Source: Fimbriimonadaceae bacterium
Lineage (GTDB): Bacteria; Armatimonadota; Fimbriimonadia; Fimbriimonadales; Fimbriimonadaceae
NCBI GenBank assembly: GCA_019694835.1
Contig: JAIBBE010000233.1
Location: 1 to 64,000, forward strand
Reading direction: 5' to 3'
Length of the DNA: 64,000 nt
Position numbers and translations under genes: made by a program
Shown: positions 1 through 7,574 of the stretch, piece after piece
How the letters are laid out: every line of letters starts with the position of its first letter
Numbering within the stretch: the first letter of the stretch is position 1
Notes under the pieces: model-generated
Databases searched by the model: none
Told to the model about the DNA's origin: nothing
The model's input: only the letters and a program-made list of their open reading frames with translations

Positions 1-67
1 CCCCCGCTTCAATTTCCTTCAGTATCCCGAGGATCTGATCCTCAGAGTATCGTTTCCCTTTGCTCAT
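1..67 (-). CDS. IS3-family transposase OrfA, N-terminal fragment (cut by window edge)
   Basis: Reading the minus strand from an ATG at 67 gives MSKGKRYSEDQILGILKEIE, which matches the usual beginning of the OrfA helix-turn-helix protein of IS3-family elements (basic start, then Y-S/T-E-E/D-Q-I followed by an amphipathic helix). Only about 22 codons are inside the window; the rest lies beyond base 1. OrfA binds the element ends and, by programmed frameshifting with OrfB, gives the DDE transposase. The fragment has no stop codon. The family call rests on this short N-terminus and on the likely element end just upstream at 125. Confidence 0.7.
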   Translation of the reverse strand, partial: MSKGKRYSEDQILGILKEIEAG

Positions 68-95
68 TGTGTGATTCAAGACGAACCTCACACTC

Positions 96-125
96 AATCT
101 GGGTCAGAATTCGGGGAACAGGTCA
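96..125 (-). mobile_element. Probable terminal end of an IS3-family insertion sequence
   Basis: About 58 bases upstream of the OrfA start the minus strand reads TGACCTGTTCCCCGAATTCT, then GACCC. It begins with the 5'-TG expected at an IS3-family tip and is GC-rich like known terminal repeats. The outermost base would be 125. The other end, and so the inverted-repeat match and target duplication, is outside the window. Confidence 0.5.
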
Positions 126-306
126 AATGGAGTCTCTTCGAAGCTAGAGCACGAAGCACCTGCACGGACTCAGGGTGAGTAGCTAGCGGAGTTTTCTACC
201 AGCAGTTCCGAAGCCCCATAACGAGAGTGCCCAGATCGAATCTGAAGGCATCAATCGGATCGCCGACCTGTGAGAACTGGAAGCGGACCGTGCGCCCTTC
301 GAAGGT

Positions 307-561
307 ATGCTCTCAGCCATGATCTACTTTGTTGACGGGACCTCGGCGTTACAGCGAACGTTCTTAAAAAAGGACGAGGGAGCCATGCTCTACATGTGGG
401 TAGAAGGGGCCACAGAACTACCCGGCTGGGAACCAGTCGACGACACTGTTGTCCCAGATCACTTCCGTCAGTATGCTATCGGCAACGATGTCGATTTCCT
501 GCGAGCATACAAGGCTGAGGAGGACGCGATCCAACAGAGCATCAGTCGCGAGGCTTTCTGA
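307..561 (+). CDS. Small hypothetical protein (84 aa)
   Basis: An acidic 84-residue frame with reasonable codon use. It starts 180 bases inside the IS-adjacent flank. No signal peptide, membrane segment or known motif is visible. A stop at 271-273 limits upstream extension, and a second ATG at codon 5 is an alternative start. It may be an orphan accessory gene or a remnant cut by the neighbouring insertion. No function is proposed. Confidence 0.4.
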   Translation: MLSAMIYFVDGTSALQRTFLKKDEGAMLYMWVEGATELPGWEPVDDTVVPDHFRQYAIGNDVDFLRAYKAEEDAIQQSISREAF

Positions 562-746
562 TTTAGGGAGTGGGTCTTGAATCACGATGTCAACTGACAA
601 CGAGTTCGGGGTCGTGAGCGCGCTCAACACATGATCAGCAATAGGGAGATGCGAGCCACACCTACGACCTGCGCCTTGAGGCGTCCGCCCGGGATGCCAC
701 GCATAATCAGGATCGAACCCAACCAGGGGGTAAACTTAGAGCCATA

Positions 747-1049
747 ATGCACGACCCCTCAAAGATGACCAAGTATTCGGGCCGTATGATCATGCGCGAT
801 GAAACCGCCATGGCCGAGATTGAGGTGAGGGCGGAATCGCTCGATAAGTACCACTTCTTTCTTCGCGTGCCAACCGAAGACATCACCCCGTTCGTAAAAG
901 CTGGACAGATCGGCAACATCCCGCAAGCGTGGAAGTTTCCGTCCGAGGGTGGTCCCAAGTACGTAATCGGTGCGTCCTCAGATGATCAGTACTTCTACTT
1001 TTACGTTGAGACTGAAGACCAGACCCGCACGAGGATTACCAAGTTCTAA
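747..1049 (+). CDS. Small hypothetical protein (100 aa)
   Basis: A 100-residue soluble protein with alternating hydrophobic/charged segments, suggesting a small beta-rich fold (YFYFYVETED near the C-terminus). Codon use is plausible for a real gene. A later in-frame ATG at codon 7 (765) would give a protein starting at MTKYSGR. There is no recognisable family. It lies in the accessory segment between the IS end and the proteasome-like pair. Confidence 0.45.
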   Translation: MHDPSKMTKYSGRMIMRDETAMAEIEVRAESLDKYHFFLRVPTEDITPFVKAGQIGNIPQAWKFPSEGGPKYVIGASSDDQYFYFYVETEDQTRTRITKF

Positions 1050-1164
1050 CTGGGCCACATTGCTCGAACCGCTCTCTCAAGGTAAACCTAAATGAACCCC
1101 CGGTGCAGGTTCAAACGCCGGAAACTCGTCAGGAATTGGGGACACTCATACTGGCCTCGATTCG

Positions 1165-1458
1165 TCAACGGGACTGAAGGCGTTGCTGTAGGACCCCAAT
1201 TTCATTCAGGAGGACTTTCACAGCACCCTGGTCCGAGTAATCTGATTCTGTGGCTCGCAGATGGTTCAAATACTCTACAAACCACTGTTCCAGATTTGCG
1301 AGTACCGGTAAGACTAGGCTTACCTCTCCGGCCATGCTCTTCGCTTCCTGCGCCTGCAGGACCAACTGCCTGAACGACTCAAGTACTGACCAAGCGAGGG
1401 TCATTTCAGTGCGGGGGAATGTCAAGGTCCAGATGCGCGAACCGATAGTGTAACCCAT
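1165..1458 (-). CDS. Hypothetical helical protein (97 aa)
   Basis: A 97-residue frame, mostly helical in its second half (LVLPVLANLEQWFVEYL, then a Q/L-rich C-terminus). It lies on the same strand as, and downstream of, the proteasome-like gene, so it could be the last member of that transcript. It was preferred over the overlapping plus-strand frame because its composition is protein-like, with balanced hydrophobic/charged residues and few Cys/Pro/Arg runs. No family was recognised. Confidence 0.4.
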   Translation of the reverse strand: MGYTIGSRIWTLTFPRTEMTLAWSVLESFRQLVLQAQEAKSMAGEVSLVLPVLANLEQWFVEYLNHLRATESDYSDQGAVKVLLNEIGVLQQRLQSR

Positions 1459-1511
1459 AAGTGTCGGCGTCGCGGTGGAGGGGTCGTGCTAAAACCCCGA
1501 ACTCTCAATCA

Positions 1512-1688
1512 TTACGGTGCCAAATTGGATGGACGTCGGCTTTCGGCAAGTATACGCCCGAACTCTTCCTTCTCGCGAATTCCTTCGGCGAAAGCTTCGG
1601 CTTCTTTCCGATGGCGTGCGCGGAGGTCTTGGAGTTCTTCAGAGATTACTCTTAGCTTCGAGGCAAGTTCAAGCGTTGCCTTTGTCAT
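1512..1688 (-). CDS. Small coiled-coil hypothetical protein (58 aa)
   Basis: From the ATG at 1688 the product is a short, highly charged helix (MTKATLELASKLRVISEELQ, then continuing heptad-like L/A/E/R spacing for another 25 residues). An upstream ATG at 1760 would add 24 less convincing residues. It follows the proteasome-like gene on the same strand with a gap of about 260 bases and precedes the 97-aa gene by 54 bases. Function is unknown; it may be an accessory factor of the same cassette. Confidence 0.35.
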   Translation of the reverse strand: MTKATLELASKLRVISEELQDLRARHRKEAEAFAEGIREKEEFGRILAESRRPSNLAP

Positions 1689-1946
1689 GCCTACATCTTC
1701 TGGAGATTTCCAGCACCTCTCAGGTCCCATATGTGAATCGCTCATTCCAGCGTTATACAAGAGTGAACCTTAGATCGACAGCCTCTAACCATGCAAACTT
1801 AACGACCGCGCTTCATCCTAACGAACTGCTCCGAATCTTGAAGATTGGCAAACTAGGCGATCTTATTGAAAGTTCCTATGTCGGTCGGGCGGTAATTGCA
1901 AGCCGACGGACCGACATCGCAGTGCGGAAGAGGCGAGATAAGTAAC

Positions 1947-2720
1947 CTAATTCTCGGGAACCTCAGGCGCTGGACCGGTAGGTCCGTCACGGAGAAGCTT
2001 CTCACGAGCTGAAATGTGCTCCTGGTGTTCCTGTAGCTGCTCTGCCGAGAGCTCCTGCCCAGACCAAACTCCACCCTCTGACTTGAGGGTGGCAATTTGA
2101 ACTGGTGGGTTAATAGTTGTGTCCGCGTGTATTACGTAGTTCAGTGTCCACAGGCAGGCGAAGACCCCCTCTGAAAGCTCGGGCAATCGGTCTGGCCAGA
2201 ATATCCTTCTTACAAAGGCGAGAAATGGGTCAGCCTTTGGTTGCCCGCTACCGATTGCAACAAACGGCAGCTCTTCCGTGGCGAATTCGCCACTGCATTT
2301 GCCCGTGAACTGAATCAACTCAGGTTGACCTGATACCGCGCATGCAATAAGAGTAGAGTGCTCACAGTCCTCAAGCACTGGATGTAGGGCCGCACGACTC
2401 GCAAGGCCAGCCCGCTCCCACGCATCCTTCGCATTGGCCCAAAGGAGCGTCTCCAGCTTCTTCTTGGCATCATTGTGTCCTTTGAAGTTGCACTTGTCGC
2501 CCGTGCTCCTGATCAAGTTCTGCAGACTCTCATGGTGCGATTGACTCATCCCGACCGGCCCAGCCATGCCGAAGATCATGTCCCGACCGATAAGCCTGAG
2601 CTTTTTTGATGTGTTCTGTTGGATTGTCGGTAGCATGCTCCCGCCCGCGACGTAGGTCGCTGCACCGTCAGCCCCGAGTACGATCCCGTCTGAGCATTTG
2701 ATTCCAAGGACAAGGGTCAT
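1947..2720 (-). CDS. Proteasome-beta-like N-terminal-threonine (Ntn) hydrolase
   Basis: This 257-residue protein begins Met-Thr, so removal of the initiator Met would expose a nucleophilic Thr with no propeptide. Counting that Thr as 1, the sequence TLVLGIKCSDGIVLGADGA puts Asp at 17 exactly as in proteasome beta subunits. A KKL motif (Lys39) followed by a hydrophobic strand and MAGPVG matches the Lys33 region and the following AGDVG segment, with about six extra residues before the Lys. Arg19 is replaced by Ala. Length is close to a beta subunit plus a C-terminal charged tail. There is no alpha-subunit, ClpQ/HslU or Anbu neighbour; instead the start overlaps by 4 bases the stop of a Panacea-like gene, so the two are translationally coupled. 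Known for the family: Ntn peptidase or amidase activity. Inferred: a stand-alone processing enzyme in an accessory or defence cassette. Confidence 0.7.
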   Translation of the reverse strand: MTLVLGIKCSDGIVLGADGAATYVAGGSMLPTIQQNTSKKLRLIGRDMIFGMAGPVGMSQSHHESLQNLIRSTGDKCNFKGHNDAKKKLETLLWANAKDAWERAGLASRAALHPVLEDCEHSTLIACAVSGQPELIQFTGKCSGEFATEELPFVAIGSGQPKADPFLAFVRRIFWPDRLPELSEGVFACLWTLNYVIHADTTINPPVQIATLKSEGGVWSGQELSAEQLQEHQEHISAREKLLRDGPTGPAPEVPEN

Positions 2721-3160
2721 TGCTTAGGCCCAAGAACACTGTTGACCCGGTACGCCGGGAATCTCTCGTACACAGCCCTTACCAACTGAAGAAACGACTG
2801 TTCCCGAGTCCATGATGCCAATCGCTCGGCAAATTCGCGGATGTCGTTGGGTGCCTCTCCGAGCGTCACTTCGACGGCGTCAACGAGCTTGGGGGATGCG
2901 CTGTAAAGAATGTAGCCACTTGGGTCCTGAGCAAGAGTAGCTAATCCAGTGTCCGCCAACTGCTCGGCATCTTTGTACACCTCAACGGTGAAGGGACCAT
3001 ACTTATACGGCTTGAACTGATATTGATCTGCACGAACGAGGTTTGGGACCAACTCTTGGAGAAGGAACACCGTCTTCTGAAGCTGAACAGGCGTCAGCGA
3101 ACGGCCTCTGGCGAGCCCAAGCGCGATTCTCGTCCAAGCACTCCTATTCTCAGTTGCCAT
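2717..3160 (-). CDS. Panacea/SocA (DUF4065)-like domain protein
   Basis: A 147-residue soluble protein. Residues 20-75 carry the pattern seen in SocA/GepA-type Panacea domains: LTPVQLQKTVFLLQ (helix used as K-L-Q-K-L-x-F in the family), then FKPYKYGPFTVEVYKDAEQL, the KYGPF signature followed by a helix. Panacea domains are known as promiscuous antitoxins paired with varied toxins. Here the gene is upstream of, and overlaps by 4 bases (ATGA), the proteasome-like hydrolase, which is the usual antitoxin-first layout. The YwgA-type proteins share a similar pattern and are an alternative label. The partner pairing is the main basis for interest; activity is not shown. Confidence 0.55.
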   Translation of the reverse strand: MATENRSAWTRIALGLARGRSLTPVQLQKTVFLLQELVPNLVRADQYQFKPYKYGPFTVEVYKDAEQLADTGLATLAQDPSGYILYSASPKLVDAVEVTLGEAPNDIREFAERLASWTREQSFLQLVRAVYERFPAYRVNSVLGPKQ

Positions 3161-3601
3161 GATTCGTTCTCAACTCTCTTTACAGCCTGCGGTTAAGGAT
3201 GGCACAATCGGCGTGAAAATAGTCCCGAACACGCTAATTCGTGACGCCCCAGACTGGGATCACAAAACTGGACCCCACACCAGGCCGTCAGCCTCCAGTT
3301 TTCACCTTCTGACACTGGCAACACCTTTCCTGCTTAACCCTGCGTGCGCACGAGACCAAATCAGACTGAAGACCCTGAGTTGAGTTGGGGTAGTCCGATC
3401 CGGCGTGATAGTCTGGCTACTGGCGACCAGAGCGGGTATCGTCAATCCATGGACCGGAAAATCCTCTTTCAGCCCAATCTAGGTTCCTACTGGAGGTGTG
3501 GGTAAACCCACTTAGTGAAATGGTAGCAGGAGGGCATTCAGTTCCGCCGACGCCTGGCGGCACCACCGAGGATCGGCGTGCGTGGAGCCCGAGGCATTAT
3601 A
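3161..3601. other. Intergenic region, no convincing gene
   Basis: About 440 bases separate the accessory pair from the DnaA-N-like gene. The short frames on either strand have poor composition. One small hairpin (GTGGGTAAACCCAC near 3497-3510) is visible. The divergent promoters of the Panacea gene and of the gene at 3602 are presumably here, but I could not pick clear boxes. Confidence 0.5.
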
Positions 3602-4219
3602 ATGACCCCAATGGCTGAGTTGGCGGAAATGTGGGCGACGGTGCTTCCCGAGATCCGAAATGGAGTCACCGGCGTCGGCGTTTGGACCGCCCTCAATTCG
3701 GCCAAGCCGCTTGCTTTCGAAGAAGGCAGCTTCGTCCTCGGCATCGATCAGAACACGTCGGAACTCGCGGGTCACTTGAAGATGCCGCAAACCCGGGTCC
3801 TCATCGAGAAGATGATGGGCGAGCAGCTTGGTGCTGCCGTAACGCTCCGGGTGATCACGGGAACCCTGCAGTCCGATTGGGAAAGGGAGAAGCGAAGGGA
3901 TGCTGAGGCTCGTCGGCTTCAACAGGAAGCCATCAACCGGCAGCGCGCCGAAGTCGAGTCGCGCTCCAGTTGGGAGACGATCTACGATCAGCTCAGCCGG
4001 AAGTACGCCGCCGTACCCAACAAGTCACTGCCCCAAAACCGGGCGAACTTCTTCCGGGAAGCCATCGATCTGCTCGTGGAAGCGCGAAAGGCCATGCCGA
4101 TCAAAGACGATCTCGCGGAGCGCAATTACGCGCGGTGCCTCGAACGCATCTCCCAGTACAGCGAAATTCCGAGTGTGCTCGTCGCGCTGGCGGTCGCCGA
4201 AAAGTCCGATCCGCAGTGA
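3602..4219 (+). CDS. DnaA N-terminal-domain-like hypothetical protein
   Basis: A 205-residue protein from the ATG at 3602; an upstream ATG at 3578 would add eight poorly conserved-looking residues. Residues 5-75 (AEMWATVLPEIRN, then a W, then FVLGIDQNTSELAGHL) resemble the small DnaA domain I fold used for protein-protein contacts. The remainder is helical with a Gln/Arg/Glu-rich linker at about 95-125 and a C-terminal helical bundle. No AAA+ ATPase or DNA-binding domain IV is present, so it is not DnaA itself. Its stop overlaps the GTG of the next gene by 4 bases, so the two are probably co-translated. Confidence 0.6.
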   Translation: MTPMAELAEMWATVLPEIRNGVTGVGVWTALNSAKPLAFEEGSFVLGIDQNTSELAGHLKMPQTRVLIEKMMGEQLGAAVTLRVITGTLQSDWEREKRRDAEARRLQQEAINRQRAEVESRSSWETIYDQLSRKYAAVPNKSLPQNRANFFREAIDLLVEARKAMPIKDDLAERNYARCLERISQYSEIPSVLVALAVAEKSDPQ

Positions 4220-4986
4220 AGGCCACTGCCGTCATCCTTGGCTCGGGAACCAGCAACGGCGTCCCCACCCTCGGCATCGATTACCCACCCGAGTTTCTTG
4301 CCAACCCCAAGAACCACCGTACGCGCCCGTCCCTCCTGCTCCAGGGGCCGACCGGCAATCTGCTCGTCGACTGCGCTCCTGAGATGAGGCTTCAACTCTT
4401 GCGCGAGGGCGTCGGGATGGTTGAGGCGGTGCTCATCACCCACACTCATGCCGACCATGTGATGGGAATGGACGACCTTCGGTCGTTCTGCCTCAAATCG
4501 AAAAAGGACATGCCGGTCTATGCCAACGAGCGGTCCGCCGCTGACATTCGCCGTATTTTCCCCTACGCCTTCCAAGAGTTCGCGCCAGGAATCGAGGTCC
4601 CGCGTTACGATTTGCGCCCGGTGCCGGAGGTTTTGGTCGTTGGCGGAATGCCGATCCGGACGATGTGGGTGCTCCATGGCTCACTGCCGGTCGTCGCGCT
4701 TCGCCTAGGTGATTTCGCCTATGTCACCGACGTCAGCGAAATCCCCCCGGAAGCTTGGAGTCAACTCCGAGGCTTGAAGACGTTGATTCTCGATGCCGTA
4801 CGCATCAAGCCGCACCCCAACCACTTCCATTTCGCCAAAGCGATCGAAGTCGCCCAGGAACTCGCCGCCGAGCAAACGTACTTCACGCATCTTAGCCACG
4901 ACTACGACCACGACGTCACGAACGCCGCATTGCCTCCCGGCATCGCCCTCGCGTACGACGGGTTGCGCATCGACGTCGTGTACTGA
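4216..4986 (+). CDS. Metallo-beta-lactamase-fold hydrolase, PhnP/RNase Z-like
   Basis: The GTG at 4216 overlaps the previous stop (GTGA) and gives a 256-residue protein opening with VILGSGTSNGVPTLG, the standard first strand of the PhnP-like group. The metal motif HTHADH is at about residues 73-78, with later His residues (HLSHDYDH near 228-235) completing a binuclear site. PhnP proteins hydrolyse cyclic phosphodiesters such as 5-phosphoribosyl 1,2-cyclic phosphate; no other phosphonate genes are nearby, so substrate is open. The longer frame starting further upstream is an artefact of the overlapping gene. Confidence 0.85.
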   Translation: MKATAVILGSGTSNGVPTLGIDYPPEFLANPKNHRTRPSLLLQGPTGNLLVDCAPEMRLQLLREGVGMVEAVLITHTHADHVMGMDDLRSFCLKSKKDMPVYANERSAADIRRIFPYAFQEFAPGIEVPRYDLRPVPEVLVVGGMPIRTMWVLHGSLPVVALRLGDFAYVTDVSEIPPEAWSQLRGLKTLILDAVRIKPHPNHFHFAKAIEVAQELAAEQTYFTHLSHDYDHDVTNAALPPGIALAYDGLRIDVVY

Positions 4987-5003
4987 CGCGTCACAATCGA
5001 TCC

Positions 5004-5432
5004 ATGAGTCCGCCCGTCACCGAAGAGTCGATTCGTGTTCGATATGGCGAAACCGACCAGATGGGGCATGCCTACTACGCCAACTATCTCCTCTGGTTCG
5101 AGCAAGCTCGTGGCGCGGCTTGCCGCGACCGAGGTTTCACCTACAAGCAGCTCGAGGACATGGGGTTCATGCTGCCGGTGGTCGAAGTGCACGTGCGCTA
5201 CAAAGACGAGATTCGCTACGACGACCTGATCGTGGTCAAGGTGTGGGTCGCGGAGATTCGTCGAGCGGCGATCCAGTTCAAGTACGAGATCGTGAACACA
5301 AGCACGGGGAAACTCTGCACGGAGGGCTACACCTGGCACGTGATGATGGGTTCGGCGCGCAAAGCCATAGCGATCCCCGCCGAAGTCCGTGCGATGCTCG
5401 ACCGCGATCCGTCGGAATGGGATCGAGTCTGA
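5004..5432 (+). CDS. Acyl-CoA thioesterase, YbgC/FadM (4HBT hotdog) family
   Basis: A 142-residue single-hotdog protein. The signature VRYGETDQMGHAYYANYLLW contains the catalytic Asp of the 4HBT YbgC subgroup, followed by FEQARGAACRDRG on the central helix. It hydrolyses short or acyl-group CoA thioesters in the cytoplasm. It starts 17 bases after the metallo-hydrolase stop and is probably in the same operon. It ends just before the convergent DUF1552 gene, leaving only a few bases. Confidence 0.9.
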   Translation: MSPPVTEESIRVRYGETDQMGHAYYANYLLWFEQARGAACRDRGFTYKQLEDMGFMLPVVEVHVRYKDEIRYDDLIVVKVWVAEIRRAAIQFKYEIVNTSTGKLCTEGYTWHVMMGSARKAIAIPAEVRAMLDRDPSEWDRV

Positions 5433-5439
5433 TGCAGCC

Positions 5440-6768
5440 CTAGAACAGCCCCTGCAGTTTCCCCGTCGAATCGCCCAGCGTCTCGACATTCACCCCGACC
5501 CGGTCTAGCATCGAGAGGAACAGGTTGTTCATCGGCGTGTTCTTGGGATAAACCAGATGTCGCCCTTGCTTGAGCCGCCCGGCCGCGCCGCCCGCGATGA
5601 GGAGGGGCAGGTCGTCGTGGTTGTGGCGATCGCCGTCGCTGATGCCGGCGCCGTAGAGAATCATCGAGTTGTCGAGGAGGCTGCCGTCGACTTCCTTGAT
5701 GGACGCCATTTTGTTCAGCATGTAGGCAAGCTGCTCGACGTGGAATCGGTCGATCTGCTGTTTCTTGGCGAGCTTGTCGGCGTTCTTGCCATGGTGGGAA
5801 ACGTCATGGTGGCCGTCGCTGATGCCGATCATCGGGTAGCTGCGATTGCTGCCGTCGTTGGCGTACATGAAGGTGCTGATCCGGGTCAAATCGGCCTGGA
5901 ACGCGAGGATCATCATGTCGCTTAGCAGGCGAATGTGCTCGCCGTAATCGCGCGGCACCCCGGTCGGACGCTTGCCGGGATCGATAGCCAAGCTCTGCCC
6001 CTCGGCGGCGACGAGGCGCTGCTCAATCTCGCGCACGCCGGTCAGGTACTCATCCAGCTTGCGTTGGTCGCGGACACCGAGCCGCGATTTGAGGCTAAGG
6101 GCGTCTTCGAGGACGAAATCGAGGATGCTCTTGTTGGCCTGGTTGCGCTTGAGCCGCGCCTCGGCCTCCTCGGCGTCACCGCTGCCAAACAACCGCTCAA
6201 ACACGAGTCGAGGGTTGACTTCCTTCGCGACGGGCGTCGTCTCCGACCGCCAGGAGATGCTGCTGGAGTACGCGCACGAATAGCCGGAGTCGCAGTCGCC
6301 CGCCATCGCGCCGCGCTCACACCCGATCTCCAAGGAGGCAAACTTCGTGTGGTGCCCGATCTTTTGGGCGGCGACTTGGTCGGCGGAGATTCCCGCCTTG
6401 ATGCCTTCGCCTGCGGTCTTCTTGGGATGAACGCCGGTGAGCCAAGCCGCCGTCGAGCGCGCGTGGTCACCCGGCCCGTCGCCGAGGGCGAAAGCGTTGT
6501 GCTGGGCAAGGCCGGTCAGCACGCTGACCGAGTTCTTCACCTCCGACAGCGGCTCCAGGATCTTCGGCAAGGCGTAACCAGCCCCTTCCGTCGCCGGGGT
6601 CCAGTTCGCCATATCGACGCCGTTGGGTACGAACACGAACGCCATCCGGCACGTTCGCGGCTTCACGCTTTGGGCAAGCGCGGTCAACGGAAGCATGCCT
6701 TCCAAGAGCGGCACGGCAACGGCGGTGCCGAGCCCGCGCAGCATCGTGCGCCGAGAAATCGGGTTCAT
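5440..6768 (-). CDS. DUF1552 domain protein with Tat signal
   Basis: A 442-residue exported protein. The N-terminus ISRRTMLRGLGTAVAVPLLE is a twin-arginine signal followed by a hydrophobic segment and a likely cleavage after ALAQ. The mature part has the DUF1552 features typical of Planctomycetes and Armatimonadota: RMAFVFVPNGVDMANWTP near the start, HARSTAAWLTGVHP around residue 95, and the late GISDGDRHNHDDLPLLIAGG stretch. Family members are usually next to DUF1592-type cytochrome genes and are thought to be periplasmic; here it stands alone. Function is not established. Confidence 0.9.
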   Translation of the reverse strand: MNPISRRTMLRGLGTAVAVPLLEGMLPLTALAQSVKPRTCRMAFVFVPNGVDMANWTPATEGAGYALPKILEPLSEVKNSVSVLTGLAQHNAFALGDGPGDHARSTAAWLTGVHPKKTAGEGIKAGISADQVAAQKIGHHTKFASLEIGCERGAMAGDCDSGYSCAYSSSISWRSETTPVAKEVNPRLVFERLFGSGDAEEAEARLKRNQANKSILDFVLEDALSLKSRLGVRDQRKLDEYLTGVREIEQRLVAAEGQSLAIDPGKRPTGVPRDYGEHIRLLSDMMILAFQADLTRISTFMYANDGSNRSYPMIGISDGHHDVSHHGKNADKLAKKQQIDRFHVEQLAYMLNKMASIKEVDGSLLDNSMILYGAGISDGDRHNHDDLPLLIAGGAAGRLKQGRHLVYPKNTPMNNLFLSMLDRVGVNVETLGDSTGKLQGLF

Positions 6769-6901
6769 CTTCTACAGGATAGCAAACCAGGCCGCTTTTG
6801 CCAAGGAATCTGGTCCGGTTTTCGTCAGATTCGGCATGTTTAGGCTTGCACACTCGGACCGCGAGCAACGGGCCCACCCGGGAGTCTTGCCTCCATACTC
6901 C

Positions 6902-7135
6902 TCAATAAGTTGAGACAGTGAAGGGAATCGCTCGCGCCGTCGTGGCGCCCGCTTCGGACGACGTGATCCGTGCTTCCAGGTTTCCGTTCGGAGACTTGAC
7001 CGGTGGAAACGAGACGGTGTGGGCCGCCACACAGCCAGCCACTAACAAAGTAGCCGAGGCCTTCACCCAAACTCCAAAAAGGAGGTTTCTTGTTGAGGCG
7101 AGACTTCCGTGCGACGCCGATCGATCCTTGGCCAC
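6902..7135 (-). pseudogene. Truncated lipoprotein gene remnant
   Basis: A 77-codon frame has a hydrophobic segment and a lipobox (ATLLVAGC), then SPNGNLEARITSSEAGATT before stopping soon afterwards. The N-D-G/N-G-xLEA-...-GATT pattern resembles the start of small bacterial lipoproteins that normally continue for another 60-80 residues, so the gene looks cut short. The true start is unclear (ATG at 7135, or a GTG just before the hydrophobic segment). It could instead be a short real lipoprotein. Confidence 0.4.
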
Positions 7136-7255
7136 GATTGTCCCAAACCTACCTGCTCGCCGTCCCTAATTGGCAAGACTCCTGCCGAAAACACCCGGCC
7201 AACCCGGGAGTTTCGCCACCATTGGGAGCGGGTGGGGAACAAATGCCAATTCTCC

Positions 7256-7465
7256 GCAATTGCCGGAGACGCCTCCGTCGGTAGCGGAGAAAGCCCCGCT
7301 AATACCGGGAAAGGCTACTTTGTAACCGGGGAAGGCCCCGCTAATACCGGAGACACCTCTGTTCTAGGCGGAGAAAGCCCCGAGAACGACGGAGCCTTCT
7401 CCGACGATAGCGGAGACTGCCCCGTTGGTTCCGGAGAAGGCCCCGGTACCACCGGGGCACGCCCC
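7256..7465 (+). repeat. Ten tandem copies of a degenerate 21-bp repeat
   Basis: Ten head-to-tail units of exactly 21 bases, consensus GYNRNTACCGGAGAAGGCCC followed by C. No unit breaks the register. Translated on the plus strand each unit gives a heptad of the form x-x-T/S-G-E-G-P; on the minus strand a Gly/Pro/Ser-rich heptad. A partial unit continues into 7466-7480. The open frame through it (7109-7618) overlaps the 3' end of ychF and is probably not a gene. Confidence 0.85.
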
Positions 7466-7574
7466 GCTGTGGTCGGATCGTTAGGAAACTGGCCCACAGA
7501 GTGGCGCAGTTTCCTCGCGTGGGTTGCGTGGCGCTTCTCGCAGGTTCGGGCGTGGGCGGCCCTCGCCACGTGGC

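Larger units (their letters stand above)
6769..7574. other. Long non-coding stretch with remnant and repeats
   Basis: About 800 bases between the DUF1552 and YchF starts/stops with no intact gene that I trust. It contains the lipoprotein remnant (6902-7135) and the 21-bp tandem array (7256-7465). The motif ACCCGGGAGTYTYGCC occurs in similar form at about 6869-6886 and 7200-7217, a further sign of repeat decay. Frames across the tandem array stay open only because the repeat is a multiple of three. Confidence 0.6.

Noticed and set aside
1092..1373. 93-aa plus-strand frame
   Set aside because: Overlaps the more protein-like minus-strand 97-aa gene and has high Pro/Arg/Cys.
3159..3383. 74-aa plus-strand frame
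   Set aside because: Overlaps the start of the Panacea-like gene and lacks a plausible composition.
5935..6843. 302-aa plus-strand frame
   Set aside because: Antisense to the DUF1552 gene, which has clear family motifs and a Tat signal; the composition is typical of a shadow.
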